The notes under the pieces were generated by a model that had not been told where the DNA came from, did not search any database, and saw only the letters and a program-made list of their open reading frames with translations. Shown piece by piece: positions 25,486 through 41,760 of a stretch of DNA of 64,000 nt (the first letter of the stretch is position 1; each line of letters starts with the position of its first letter). Origin of the DNA: Glandiceps talaboti (taxonomy: Eukaryota; Hemichordata; Enteropneusta; Spengelidae); assembly GCF_964340395.1 (NCBI RefSeq), contig NC_135570.1, forward strand, positions 8,625,322 through 8,689,321, read 5' to 3'. The translations under genes were made by a program, and so were the position numbers.

Positions 25486-27009
25486 GACAACTACAGTCTT
25501 CATTTCTACATACACTATAAACACCTTGTCTACGACATCAATAACATTTCATTTTGTATTGAAAACTAAAAGAACCACAGAATCAACATAGCCATAGATG
25601 AAATCACAGCTTGATAAAAAATGAGTATATAAAAATATCCTTTTTATTTTTTGCCAATCTTTTTTTTTCTTATATCATATCATATTCTGATAAATAATAT
25701 CGGATAAGCTTACATGAAATTTTAATATGCTTCTTCCTCGTCTTGGCAATTTATTTTGAATGATTTATTATAGTTTATCCAAACGTTTTGCCAACGCTGA
25801 GATATTAACTGCATGCCTGCGAGTCACTTATGGATTATTTACAATTAGAAGTTGCGTCCACATCATCATATCTCGTCTTATTTAAATTTGTAATGTCAGC
25901 CTATTATCTCAGCATCCAGTCTCAAATCACTACCGAAATGAAACAGATATGCCGACATTTTGTCATTCATTTTTGAAAAGATTTCAGAATATCATATTGA
26001 ATCTGGACACATCTGCTCACATCTATCGATTATTTACAAATACCAATTGTAGGTATTTATTTCAACGAAAATTCAGAATATCAGTTTAGGAAGTCTATCT
26101 GCTATGAAGCCCTGAAACTGAAATGAAAAATTTGTTGCAAATGCAACGTTTACTTATTAACCTTAAAGGCCGTGGATATTGCTTCAAAACAATTTAGAGG
26201 TCAAAGTTTAATGCTACTGCCTAAGTTCAACTGTAATTCATTTCATCTTAGTACCTAGCTGGTGAATAATTTTGGTTAACTTTAAAGACGTCGTACAGAA
26301 GGGAGGAAGAAATAAAATTAACATTTTGACATGAAGGTTTAAGTCTAAGAAGTATATTGTCAAATTCTTAGCAATAATGTAAATTAATTTTATCTTCGTT
26401 GTCAGTAAAATGTCATGACTAGAAAAAAACAGTTGCTCTGGAACAGTACTAAATAACTAGTAAACGAAACAAATAAACACATCTGTTAGTAATATCACCT
26501 TGTCAGTTGCTATGATCTACTATATGTAGGATAGATGATCACTGATGTATGGTGGTAATACCCTGTACAATGTAGATTAGTTAACACGTTTCCCCTTGCT
26601 CATTAAACACGACTCTTCCAAACAAATCACTGCCACGATTGTACATGCTTGGTAGGCTATGACCTTTGAATATTAATCAAAATTATGACTTCTGTTTTAA
26701 CAAAGATCCTCCTGACCTGTAATAGTGTGCTATTTTTTCTACGTCTTCATTGTATATAAAAAACTTTTGAAAAGTTAACTGTAACATATCATTCTATCTT
26801 CATGATGTGAAATCAATATTAAACCAGAACCTGAACTATAAACATGTATGTATATATGCCTCAATTTGGCATAAATATAGTTATTTGAACAAAATAGCTA
26901 CAAATTATGTTAAAGTAAATCACAAGTGGCATGCTACTTTGTAGTATTTTTATGTTTGCTTGCTATTTATTCCTCAGAAGGGAAGGTAATGTTATGGTTC
27001 GTTGTTTTT

Positions 27010-27010
<1 letters not shown>
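25486..27010. other. Intergenic, nothing recognised
   Basis: AT-rich sequence without a supported feature. Confidence 0.45.
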
Positions 27011-32307
<5,297 letters not shown>

Positions 32308-32356
<49 letters not shown>

Positions 32357-32357
32357 C
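32308..32357. repeat. (CAA)n microsatellite
   Basis: About 16 CAA units. A (TTAA)n patch follows at about 32,382-32,400. Confidence 0.96.
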
Positions 32358-33754
32358 GTAATTAGTCATTTAGTTGGTAAATTAATTAATTAATTAATTA
32401 TATACTACTAATAATATCTCCTATGTCAGCAATAGCTATACAATAGGTGTGAAGCTTGCGTTCTTAGTTCTTAAGATATTGTAGAGTTTACGTTTACACC
32501 TTATGACCTTTCAAATGCATTCATTATGAAAATGACTTCCTGGAAATTAAAGCTACACTGACAAGATTTATCAAACACTTGTGCTTTGTCATCATTAACA
32601 CAGACCACATCATATCAAAATAGAAGCTTGGATTCTTAAAACCATGCCTTATTACAAAATCATCACTTTAATATGTGAATGATCATTAGAATAGAATCCT
32701 TCCACAATAAGAGAGACACGGACACAGACAGACAGGCAACCAAACAGACAGGCGGACTTGAAAAAAAAGAGTGGTGGATAAGTGCATATCGTTGTCCATT
32801 CATAATAAATGGAATGTGTATACGTAAACTCTACATGACAATTTAATCCTGGTGTATAGAGTTATTGTAATACCATCCGATACGCACATAAAACGGCACC
32901 GCCTACGTCCAACAAGTAAAAGACAAGAACAAGACAAGAACAAGGAAAATACAATTTGACACTGAGGGCGTTAAATTTGAAACCTATCCAATTCAGGCAG
33001 AGTGGCGTCTGTGAATGTGAACCTAAGCCATACAGGTCTGACGACATCTATAGTTTCTAAAGAAATGATTTGAAATGAACTGAATTACAAATATATAATG
33101 GTGTAAGTTTTAATGTGATAAAGGATATGAAACACTCGATTTTAAAGTTTGACGAAACATAAATATATATTATTTAATAATGGGAACAATTTACACTCTA
33201 CATCACTGTAGGCTGAATTGTGTTTTAACATTACACGGTATATTCAAAAAAGACATAAAACCCTACATGCATAACTATAAAGACAAATTAGAAATTTCCC
33301 CCGAAAGCTTGGCGATAGAACATTGCAGTAATTTATCACTAGTAGTAGTAAAAATTGTTACAAGAACTCGTACTGGATATAGAATGCATTAGGGGTGACG
33401 TACTGTACAAGTGAAGTGCCTTAGCAAATACAGTAAACCTTAGGCCACCTATAATCGGAGATTGTCTTTGAAAGTGAATATAGATCAAATCAGTCGATAA
33501 AACTGCAAGCAAAAACTGACTCGAATGTCAAGTATCAATATATCAGTTTATAATATACCTTGTGATAATGCTGTGCCACGATTCGCTAGAATCAGTCACG
33601 TGACAGGAAAATAGAATGACTACTTCCCTAGGGAAATAGTTCCATCAACTTTTACATGGTCAGTGACCACCGCGCGTTCACAGCAGGTCAAAATGGCGGC
33701 TTCTGACACTGTCGTCTGCCACCGCGAGTTCATAGCATGAGGTATATTATAAAA
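32358..33754. other. Intergenic, nothing recognised
   Basis: The open frame at 33,180-33,392 (+) is unrecognised. A short palindrome, CTTCCCTAGGGAAATAG, lies near 33,624. Confidence 0.4.
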
Positions 33755-33942
33755 CACATATTGCCTGGCCTATATTCGGGCTATAGCACCCGTTCATTAC
33801 CCCCTCGTGACTGTGAGTTACCACAATCACATGCTATTTCCCTCGGCCTTTGGCCTCGGGAAATAGCATGTAATTCTGGTAACTCACAGTCCATCGGGTG
33901 TAATAAACGGGTGCTATAGCCCTCATGGCCAGGCAATATGTG
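33755..33942. mobile_element. Fold-back element with about 90-bp arms
   Basis: The outer ends CACATATTGCCTGGCC and GGCCAGGCAATATGTG are perfectly inverted. The arms stay paired through GGCTATAGCACCCGTT, ACTGTGAGTTACCA and CATGCTATTTCCC to a loop of only a few bases at CGGCCTTTGGCC. By eye the arms are about 85% identical. An open frame across the left arm is incidental. Such near-perfect hairpins are typical of fold-back or MITE-type elements; no target duplication was clear. Confidence 0.75.
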
Positions 33943-33984
33943 TTCAATATGCACTTGGTTTCTTTGCCTGACAAGGTTGTATTT

Positions 33985-34045
33985 TCTCGGCGTCTATCTG
34001 AAGCCCCTCATGTTCTGAACATGTCGGGCTTCAGATTGACGCTGA

Positions 34046-34047
<2 letters not shown>
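33985..34047. repeat. 63-bp inverted repeat next to the fold-back element
   Basis: TCTCGGCGTC and GACGCTGAGA are the outer near-complementary ends. CTGAAGCCC / GGGCTTCAG and ATGTTC / GAACAT continue the stem to the centre. It lies 42 bases from the larger fold-back and runs into the TA array. Confidence 0.75.
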
Positions 34048-34141
<94 letters not shown>

Positions 34142-34179
34142 TGTGTGTGTGTGTGTGTGCGTGTGTGTGTGTGTGTGTG
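34047..34179. repeat. Compound microsatellite (AT)n-(GT)n
   Basis: About 45 AT units are followed by about 20 GT units with one GC interruption. Confidence 0.97.
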
Positions 34180-35085
34180 ACAAATATGAAAGGGGGAATG
34201 TATGGTAAGTATGCATGCGTGCGTTCATAATGTTTACTACTTTTACTGAACTAGAAAGGTGTGATGTGTTCACTAACACCAACAAGTTTTCACACGATGT
34301 CTGTTGAAGCACCCTGTCAGAAATAGGCACAATATAAACTACTGTGTAATGCCATCTTTGTTAAAGTTAAAAAACGTAACATTAAAATTGAACCAGAAGT
34401 ATTGGTTGAAGTAGGAATGACACGCAAAGCGATGCTATCCGTGCGTAGAACGAGCGAACTTTCCAACAAACACTGACATTATCAGGACTTAACCTATACG
34501 ACATTGGCAGACCTTACTATTGAACTTCGTCGATAGTCATTGATATTAGTAAAGCGTATGGAAAGGCAATGGTTTTCTACAATCTTCTCCGGGTAGGCCA
34601 ATTAAATGAACAACAGCATTGATTGATATTGATTGCCTTATATCTCACCACGTCACACCAGGAAATAACATGATAACGATTGTGTATTCAGGGTTAATTG
34701 GTTAAAAGGTTCAACCTTTTTCTATCATCATGGCATCTCCAAGAGATATCATTCAACAAAAGCTCTTATCGCTAAGTGACAGGAAACCAAGACAACTTGT
34801 AAACAATTGTTAAATCTAGTTTCTCCATAAGTTCATGACACACAAGGTGTACAAGACTTAATACAATATCTGGTGTATTCATACTGGCTTGGTCATTGCC
34901 TATTATCGCAAATTGGCGTATTTTCCAATATTTGATTTTATCTATAGAAATATAAATCGACTATTTAACAATCAGAAGGTACAATAAAATAAATCTAGAT
35001 GTCACAATTGTGTTCACTTCAAATAGATCTATTGCGCAGTGTCAAATGTACAATGAGAAAAGCAGTACAGGTTACAGACAATATA
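34180..35085. other. Intergenic, nothing recognised
   Basis: No supported feature was seen. Confidence 0.45.
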
Positions 35086-35431
35086 AAGTGGCTATATCGA
35101 TGAGGATTGGGTATTTATTTTGGATTTGAATTCATACAACAAATATTTTATCATGATGTCCATGTGGAGCAACCTACATATACCAAGTCTGAGTTTGTAA
35201 CTCAATACATTTCAAAAAGCTAACAAATGTGTTAAAAGGTTTGGAATTATACGGATAATAACAAATATTTTACACATCTATCGGTCTTTTGAAATTTATA
35301 TGTATTGGGTTATAAACAAGGACTTGGCAGATGTTGTTTACGTTGATTTTTCAAGTAGGAAGCCAGGATAAAATAATTTTATAAATTAAAATTTCAAAGT
35401 AGATACCCAATCCTCATCCATATAGCCACTT
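35086..35431. mobile_element. Palindromic TA-flanked MITE, copy 2
   Basis: A 346-bp element flanked by TA on both sides. Its ends, AAGTGGCTATAT and ATATAGCCACTT, are perfect inverted repeats and continue through GATGAGGATTGGGTAT. The inversion is traceable, with decay, almost to the centre, so the whole unit is one imperfect hairpin with arms of about 170 bp. It shares termini and interior words with 2,881-3,205. There is no ORF. A Tc1/mariner-type MITE is the best guess from the TA target. Confidence 0.85.
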
Positions 35432-37082
35432 TAAAATATCGAAATAATTCGAAATTTTCACTGAAGTTACTGATGTTAAGCGTATGTAAGCAACAAGCTA
35501 TAGAAATTAAAGCTATGGTACAGAGATCCTAGTATTAAACTAATAATGCCAAAAGAGCTCTTCAAATAGAAAGATTATACAAAAAAATGTATACAATATT
35601 TAGTCGTTGATACTGCTAGGCATACTCATGTTCCATTTCCTAATATCCATTCACTGCACTAGACTCTTGGTTACTGTCTCTGTCTTTTACACCATGTCAT
35701 GTACGTTGTTTGGCTGTTGGTACGGTTGTGTTGCTGGTTGGGGAATTTATTTGAAAAAAACACACACTACTGTTGCTAATGGTATGCTTTGAGTTACTGC
35801 ATGGTAAGACTCTAATGTTTTATATGCTCGGGATATGCTTTTTATTACTAGGTACAATTGTGTTCTAATTCATTTCCGGAAAAGTTATTCTCTTGACACC
35901 CATCACTGCTGTTAATCTTGAATAAAACTTCCGTTTCTCTGTTGCCATCAGTTTTTGGGGCATAGCTGTGTGCATTTGTTATTCTTCTTTAATCCAACAA
36001 TGTTGTCTTTGCGAAATAAACTGCACTCAGTTTGCTTTTGATAAGGCCATGGGAGTGGTTGCTAGATATGTTTATATTAATTTAAAAGTTATTTACTTGA
36101 CATGTACAAAATTATCATTCTCAAAAATAAATTTTGCAAAATAATTAATTTAAATTTTGCAAAAAACTACAAAGTTTCCCTGTTCTATGGGCTTGTCGTG
36201 TGAAAAACTATCATGATGGTGACCTAACATTATACTGCTGCCAGGAATCGCGTATAATCATTTGCCATGATTGTGTTTAAAACATTGGACTGTAACTATT
36301 CACGAACGCTCCTTATAGTTGCAGATAAAAATAACAAGGTAAAAATAGAACAAAAGGACGGATAAAAACAACTGAGAAAAAATGAAAATCAGGACTCATT
36401 TAAAAATGGAATTGCAGACAAGTAAAAGATTTTTCTAAAACATTTAGTAGATGACTTTATGCTACGATAGCGCCGACCAGAGCGTAAAAGATTAAAGAAG
36501 ACCATGAACGGGATGATTTGAATCTTGTGGAATTAAATGTATATTGCCTCGAGGAGAGAATCCTCGAATGAAATATGAAGTCACACTAGTGAAGGTTATT
36601 TTCTGCAATGCGGATGGACGATTAAAATACTTTCAATAGTTGAATAACAAAAATTGACGAAAATGTCATCCTATATCGAATGTTTTCAGGCGTCTGAGAA
36701 AATAAAGACGTTGCTAAGATACAGGGATTTTGTTCAATATAATGTAGTCATTTGCTATCAATAAAAAGGTGATAGTTGAAAGTTTTCGTGTGGATAAAAT
36801 GAAAGCATTGGAAATTCCGAATGAGATTTCTTCATGCCTACAAGGTAGTTACACGAAGCATTGCATTTCAGTAATTGAAAACGACTTTAACATCTATGCT
36901 GTAAATGTGCATATTTAGTTTCCCCTTATTGCTATACGGTGATACACACGTACATCATCTATGTAAACCAGACTGTGTGACCCATTAAACCTCTTTAGGA
37001 AATACTATTCATTAAACAAGAGTAATTTGTGGCAAATTGAACTGATTAAGTAGTACGTGTGCTTTTTACGCTGTGACCTTAC
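35432..37082. other. Intergenic, nothing recognised
   Basis: AT-rich; an AATTTTGCAAAA-type repeated word occurs near 36,130-36,170. No gene was seen. Confidence 0.4.
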
Positions 37083-37264
37083 ACTTGTAGAAGTCAGTAC
37101 TATGATTAAGTGGCAATTCCCTAGGGTCAAAGTAACTTCTTTCTTGATCGATAACTGTCGAGGACTTGTTGAAAAAACTACAGAGAATTGATTGATACAG
37201 GAATGAATATCTCGTGGGAGATTAGAAGATCGTCTGTTTCCTTCCTCTCCGGTACTTATAGGTT
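37083..37264 (-). other. Weak candidate exon
   Basis: On the minus strand, GTACATGGTCTCGCAG precedes a 182-base open stretch that ends CTACAAGT|GTAAGG, so both splice sites look usable. The roughly 60 encoded residues are Ser/Thr-rich and match no family known to me. This may be a chance combination. Confidence 0.15.
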
Positions 37265-39390
37265 CTGCGAGACCATGTACAAGATAACAGTTGTTCAAGA
37301 ATAAATGTCCAATATGATGTCAGTTGTGAACTGAAAGAAACATGTATACTAGACGCGATGGGGTGGTCACCTTTGTTGATTTCTTTTCATGTATGTTTTA
37401 ACACATCGGTGATTCAAACAAAGCTGACGTTGCTCCTATACCTCTGAATTGATGTTCAAATTTCACAGGCGTCAAGTATTATAGTATTCATCAAAATGAA
37501 AAGGACCAACATCCATGAATACATTAACACAAAAAAAACTTGTCCAAAGCTTTCTATTTACCAATGGGGTTGGAGGGGGTTACTAAGACTTTATATTGCC
37601 ATTCACATTTACAAAGAAGAAAATATATTATCTCATATATTTTTCAGCAATTGTTATATTATTTTGACAGGTAAACGATACAGATGAAATGCATGATCAT
37701 GCAGACCTGATACTATAACTGTATGCCAATAAACACTCTGGAGGGACAGTACCAGTGAGTCTGTGTGATGAGAGGTATTCCGGAAATCAGTGTTACCTTA
37801 CATTTAGATGTCATAACTGGCCTTTGTAGCTAATATAGATATGATACAATAGTCTTATTATTGTTCTGCATGACATGTATAGATATTCACAATGTACTAG
37901 AAATGACTGAATTTTCAGCTATGTAAGCACATATGCTTATTAGCAAGGGATTGGTAATCCTTTACCATCTAACATACAACTTTACTAGCTAAGTGCTGAA
38001 AAATACATCATAGTAATCTATAGTTTCAAGCAATTCTGCCATACTCCTGGTAAACTTGTTTGACTGTCTGTTTCTCGAAAGGTTTCAACCACTATATTGT
38101 GAAGTACATGCCGCTTACCTTACATATTGTAAGCACATGTGAGTACAATGACATCACAAATGTGTAGCAACGTTCCATGTAATCTTAGTTCATCCAGCAG
38201 GATTTGTTTTTGACGATCGAAATCACTGGAGAATCTGACATTGCAATGTGTAACAAATGCACAGATTTTGTTGGCAGATAATGATCCAATACTAGGACAT
38301 CATCTTTGAAGATTGTGTCTCTTGTTCTTTTATATACATGTACTACTATGAAATGGCAACTTGAAATAATGCTAACCTACTAAAAAAAATTCATTTCTCA
38401 ATATAAAAGGAGTTTCATATTTTGTAAAATGAATGGCTTCTGCAAATTATGGCATATACACAGTGTATGCACAAAAGTAGAAGACATTGTAGACGATTAC
38501 CTAATACTTAATAACTAGGGGGTGAGCGAAATCCGTGCATATTAATTACCTACATTTGCATATCATTTTATGAAATTTGTTGTTGTTTCCTTATTTGTAC
38601 AGAAGGTTTAAATTAGCCGGGTGGAACAGTCCTTGGCGATTGGTGATTTACTAAAACAATCTTTATGCATTGATTTACAAAATTCGCATTATCGGTAAAT
38701 TATTATCGAGTCAATATCTGCATTACCTCAAAGACTGCTAGTTGAAATGAAACAATACTATGCACATATATTCTGTGTGGTGATGTCTTGAACCGATTAG
38801 TTTTTCGCGTACAAACTGTATTAATTACCTTTACTGGTATCATTTTACCAAATATTTTTTTTATATTTCTAGAGTAGGTCATTATTAGAGAAAACAATAC
38901 TTAAAAAGGCTTATTTCGAGAATGAGATATTATATCACTTATCATAATGATGTTTTTTCAACACCTTCATCTAAAGAACAGGTGGATCATTGACAAACGA
39001 AATTAAATTTACGCATATTAATTACCCACATTTGCATATTATTTAACATTACTGTGTTGTGTGAAGATTACGTGTAAGAAGGCAATAATTCCCCGAAAGG
39101 CAGAGCTCCTAAACATCCGTTGAAAGCGAGCAAAGATATTTGGTACATATTATTAATTTGTTTGTCACAAATTTGATTCTTTGATCAAAGCGATAGCTGA
39201 GCAGATCTTGAAGTTTTATCTTAAATGTCATCTCTAACCTATATTTGTATAGTGCATTTTCAGATAATGGCATGAATCATGATATGACTTAAGAAATAAT
39301 CTATTCAAGTAGACCAAGGCTTAAGGGAAAAGAGCTAAGGGAGTGACATGCTCCAATAAACAATGGAAATAGGTTTAAGAACATCAGATG
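37265..39390. other. Intergenic with a pair of direct repeats
   Basis: GCATATTAATTACC-ACATTTGCATAT occurs near 38,538 and again near 39,013 in the same orientation with one difference. Nothing else was recognised. Confidence 0.4.
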
Positions 39391-39708
39391 TTATTTGTCC
39401 GAAATGAAGGTTAAGGCCACCTTCATGTTGACTGTAAATCCACTGGCATGCCATAAAATGGAATAACAGCCTAAACAGGATGATTGGGCGACTTTATAAA
39501 AGCTCGTGTTACATATAATCCAGGCTGTTCTCATCAGGGCATCAATCTGCTTAGGAGAAGGGATAGCATCGGTATTCATACAATCACACGCACTGATAAC
39601 CGACCGTGTTGTGTACTCGATTGTTTGCAGATTAAGACACATTTGCTTGGAATGTTCAGTTGCGTTCTGAACGGGCTCCATACAGGCTGATGGAAGGCCA
39701 TTTTTCAC
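39391..39708 (-). other. Unrecognised 105-codon open frame
   Basis: This ATG-started minus-strand frame is one of the longest non-repeat frames outside the GPCR and lies in locally more GC-rich DNA. It has several cysteines and a mildly hydrophobic C-terminal half. No domain, signal peptide or family was recognised. The opposite strand also carries a 68-codon frame, which weakens the case. Confidence 0.18.
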
Positions 39709-40055
39709 TGTAATAATTGCTTTTCACTAAAAGGTCTACAGTATAGTTTGATTCTTTTATATAAAGAGACAATATGTAATACAAAATTACCAATATGAAA
39801 ATGGCTGCGCTATTTTCACACAAGTTTTTATTTTTTTTAAATTACTTCACGTCTATAATATCAAGTAACATAATGCATAATCTTACTAAATCCTTTTTTG
39901 AACTAAGAATCTTATCTCCACCGGTACAACGTACCTTGTACCAGTAATTGAATCGTGGTATCCTTCAAAGAACGTGCAATCATACATGCAAGTAATTTTA
40001 CACTCGATATGTTTAACAAAGGTTAGTATTATCCGATGGTTCGTAAAGTTATTTG

Positions 40056-40109
40056 CATGTATGTATGCATGTATGTATGTATGTATGTATGTATGTATGT
40101 ATGTATGTA

Positions 40110-40161
<52 letters not shown>

Positions 40162-40172
40162 TGTGTGTGTAT
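40056..40172. repeat. Compound microsatellite (TATG)n-(TG)n
   Basis: TATG/CATG units lead into about 25 TG units. Confidence 0.97.
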
Positions 40173-40714
40173 AAAGGACCACACATGACATTTAGATTGC
40201 ACTTAGATTACAGAACACACCGTCAATGTTATCTTAACTACCAATAGTAGTTGAAGGCATTACTGTGTCATAAATCAATGGAAGTGCTTTTAGCCTAACC
40301 AATATTTAACAGAACTTGTATGTTAGACATTTGAAATTAATTGATTCTACAAGTATCGGTGGTAGACGTCATGTATGGGTTATGATGCCTAAGCAGTCAG
40401 AGATAAAATCTTTACGCTACGGCAACAGGATGACCTCAATATGATGTTGATGCAAGTACGTACAGTATTATAAATACAGTGATTATGCGGTATGTTTCTG
40501 TACAATCCTCTTACTCAACCTCACTTAAAATATTTCATCCACTACTTTACTTCAAGTACTGGATCTCAATTTGGTAAAGTTGCAAATTAAACTTCACACA
40601 ATGAAATCGTCTGTACACTAACTTACCTGCATGTTAAAGCCCTGAAGTAAAATGGATGGAAATTCAGCGTTTTATGGGACGGACATATCGTCATATCGTG
40701 AAATTTACTAACAA
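40173..40714. other. Intergenic, nothing recognised
   Basis: No supported feature was seen. Confidence 0.45.
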
Positions 40715-41117
40715 ATATTTCATATTTGATTTGGTAGCAATACAAAGTGACATGCATATGTCTCACATAGCATGTTACCTTTGTGCAAGTTTTGGTTGAA
40801 ATCAGTTGGTGCATGCCAGAGATATGAGGGTGAATGCACATACGACAAATATGAACGTCATTCGGCCATATTTGATTCCGCCGCAATACAAAGTAACGTG
40901 CATATGTCTCACATAGCATATTATCTTTGTGCCAGGTTTGGTTGAAATCAGTTTGTGCATGCCAGAGATATGGGGGTGAATGCACATACGACAAATATGA
41001 ACGTCATTCGGCCATATTTGATTCCGTCGCAATACAAAGTAACGTGCATATGTCTCACATAGCATGTTATCTTTGTGCCAGGTTTGGTTGAAACCAGTTG
41101 GTGCATGCCCGAGATGT
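40715..41117. repeat. 146-bp tandem repeat, about 2.7 copies
   Basis: The word TTTGATT (TTTGATTT in the first unit) recurs at 40,725, 40,871 and 41,017, a period of exactly 146. Units share CAATACAAAGT, ATGTCTCACATAGCAT and TTGGTTGAAA and are very similar. The period is not a multiple of three, so the overlapping minus-strand frames that repeat peptide text change register between copies and are not evidence of a protein. Confidence 0.93.
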
Positions 41118-41558
41118 GAATAACGGACGTCAACAAATAGGTCATCATTTTAACCTTTTCATTCAATAGGTAAATTTCCATAATTTGCCATTAAATGAAT
41201 TAGATATCCGTCACACATGAGAAATATAAATCCAGAAATAAGGATCGAAAACCTGAGCCCTGTGACGTCAGTGCTAAACTTTCATTGAACCTTAAGTTAA
41301 ACCAGACACAAGCTACGTGCTAAATTCGTATTACTAAAAGAAAAAGGTCGGTTACCTTTGCTGGAAGAAATTCATCGCCAGCAGTTGATAAGTCTCACAA
41401 ATTGGTCAATAGCGAAGATATCTTCCTCATATTGGCGGCAAGATCCGATTTGAAAAGTCTTATAGCAAACCTGTACTCCAAGATTTCGATCTGAAGAATA
41501 TTAAACGAAGTTTATGAGAGTATTGTGTAAGGTCTATTTTGGTACGGAGAAAACATTC

Positions 41559-41760
<202 letters not shown>

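Noticed and set aside
33737-33919. 60-codon frame at 33.7 kb
   Set aside because: Lies within the hairpin arm of the fold-back element.
38703-38897. Frame with CTRKTNRFKTSP resembling CTSKTTRLHKSP at 20.9-21.3 kb
   Set aside because: The nucleotide similarity is limited to about 50 bases at roughly 60% by eye, so it may be chance; mentioned only as a hint.
40623-41181. Overlapping minus-strand ORFs with repeated peptide text
   Set aside because: Caused by a 146-bp non-coding tandem repeat whose period shifts the reading frame between units.
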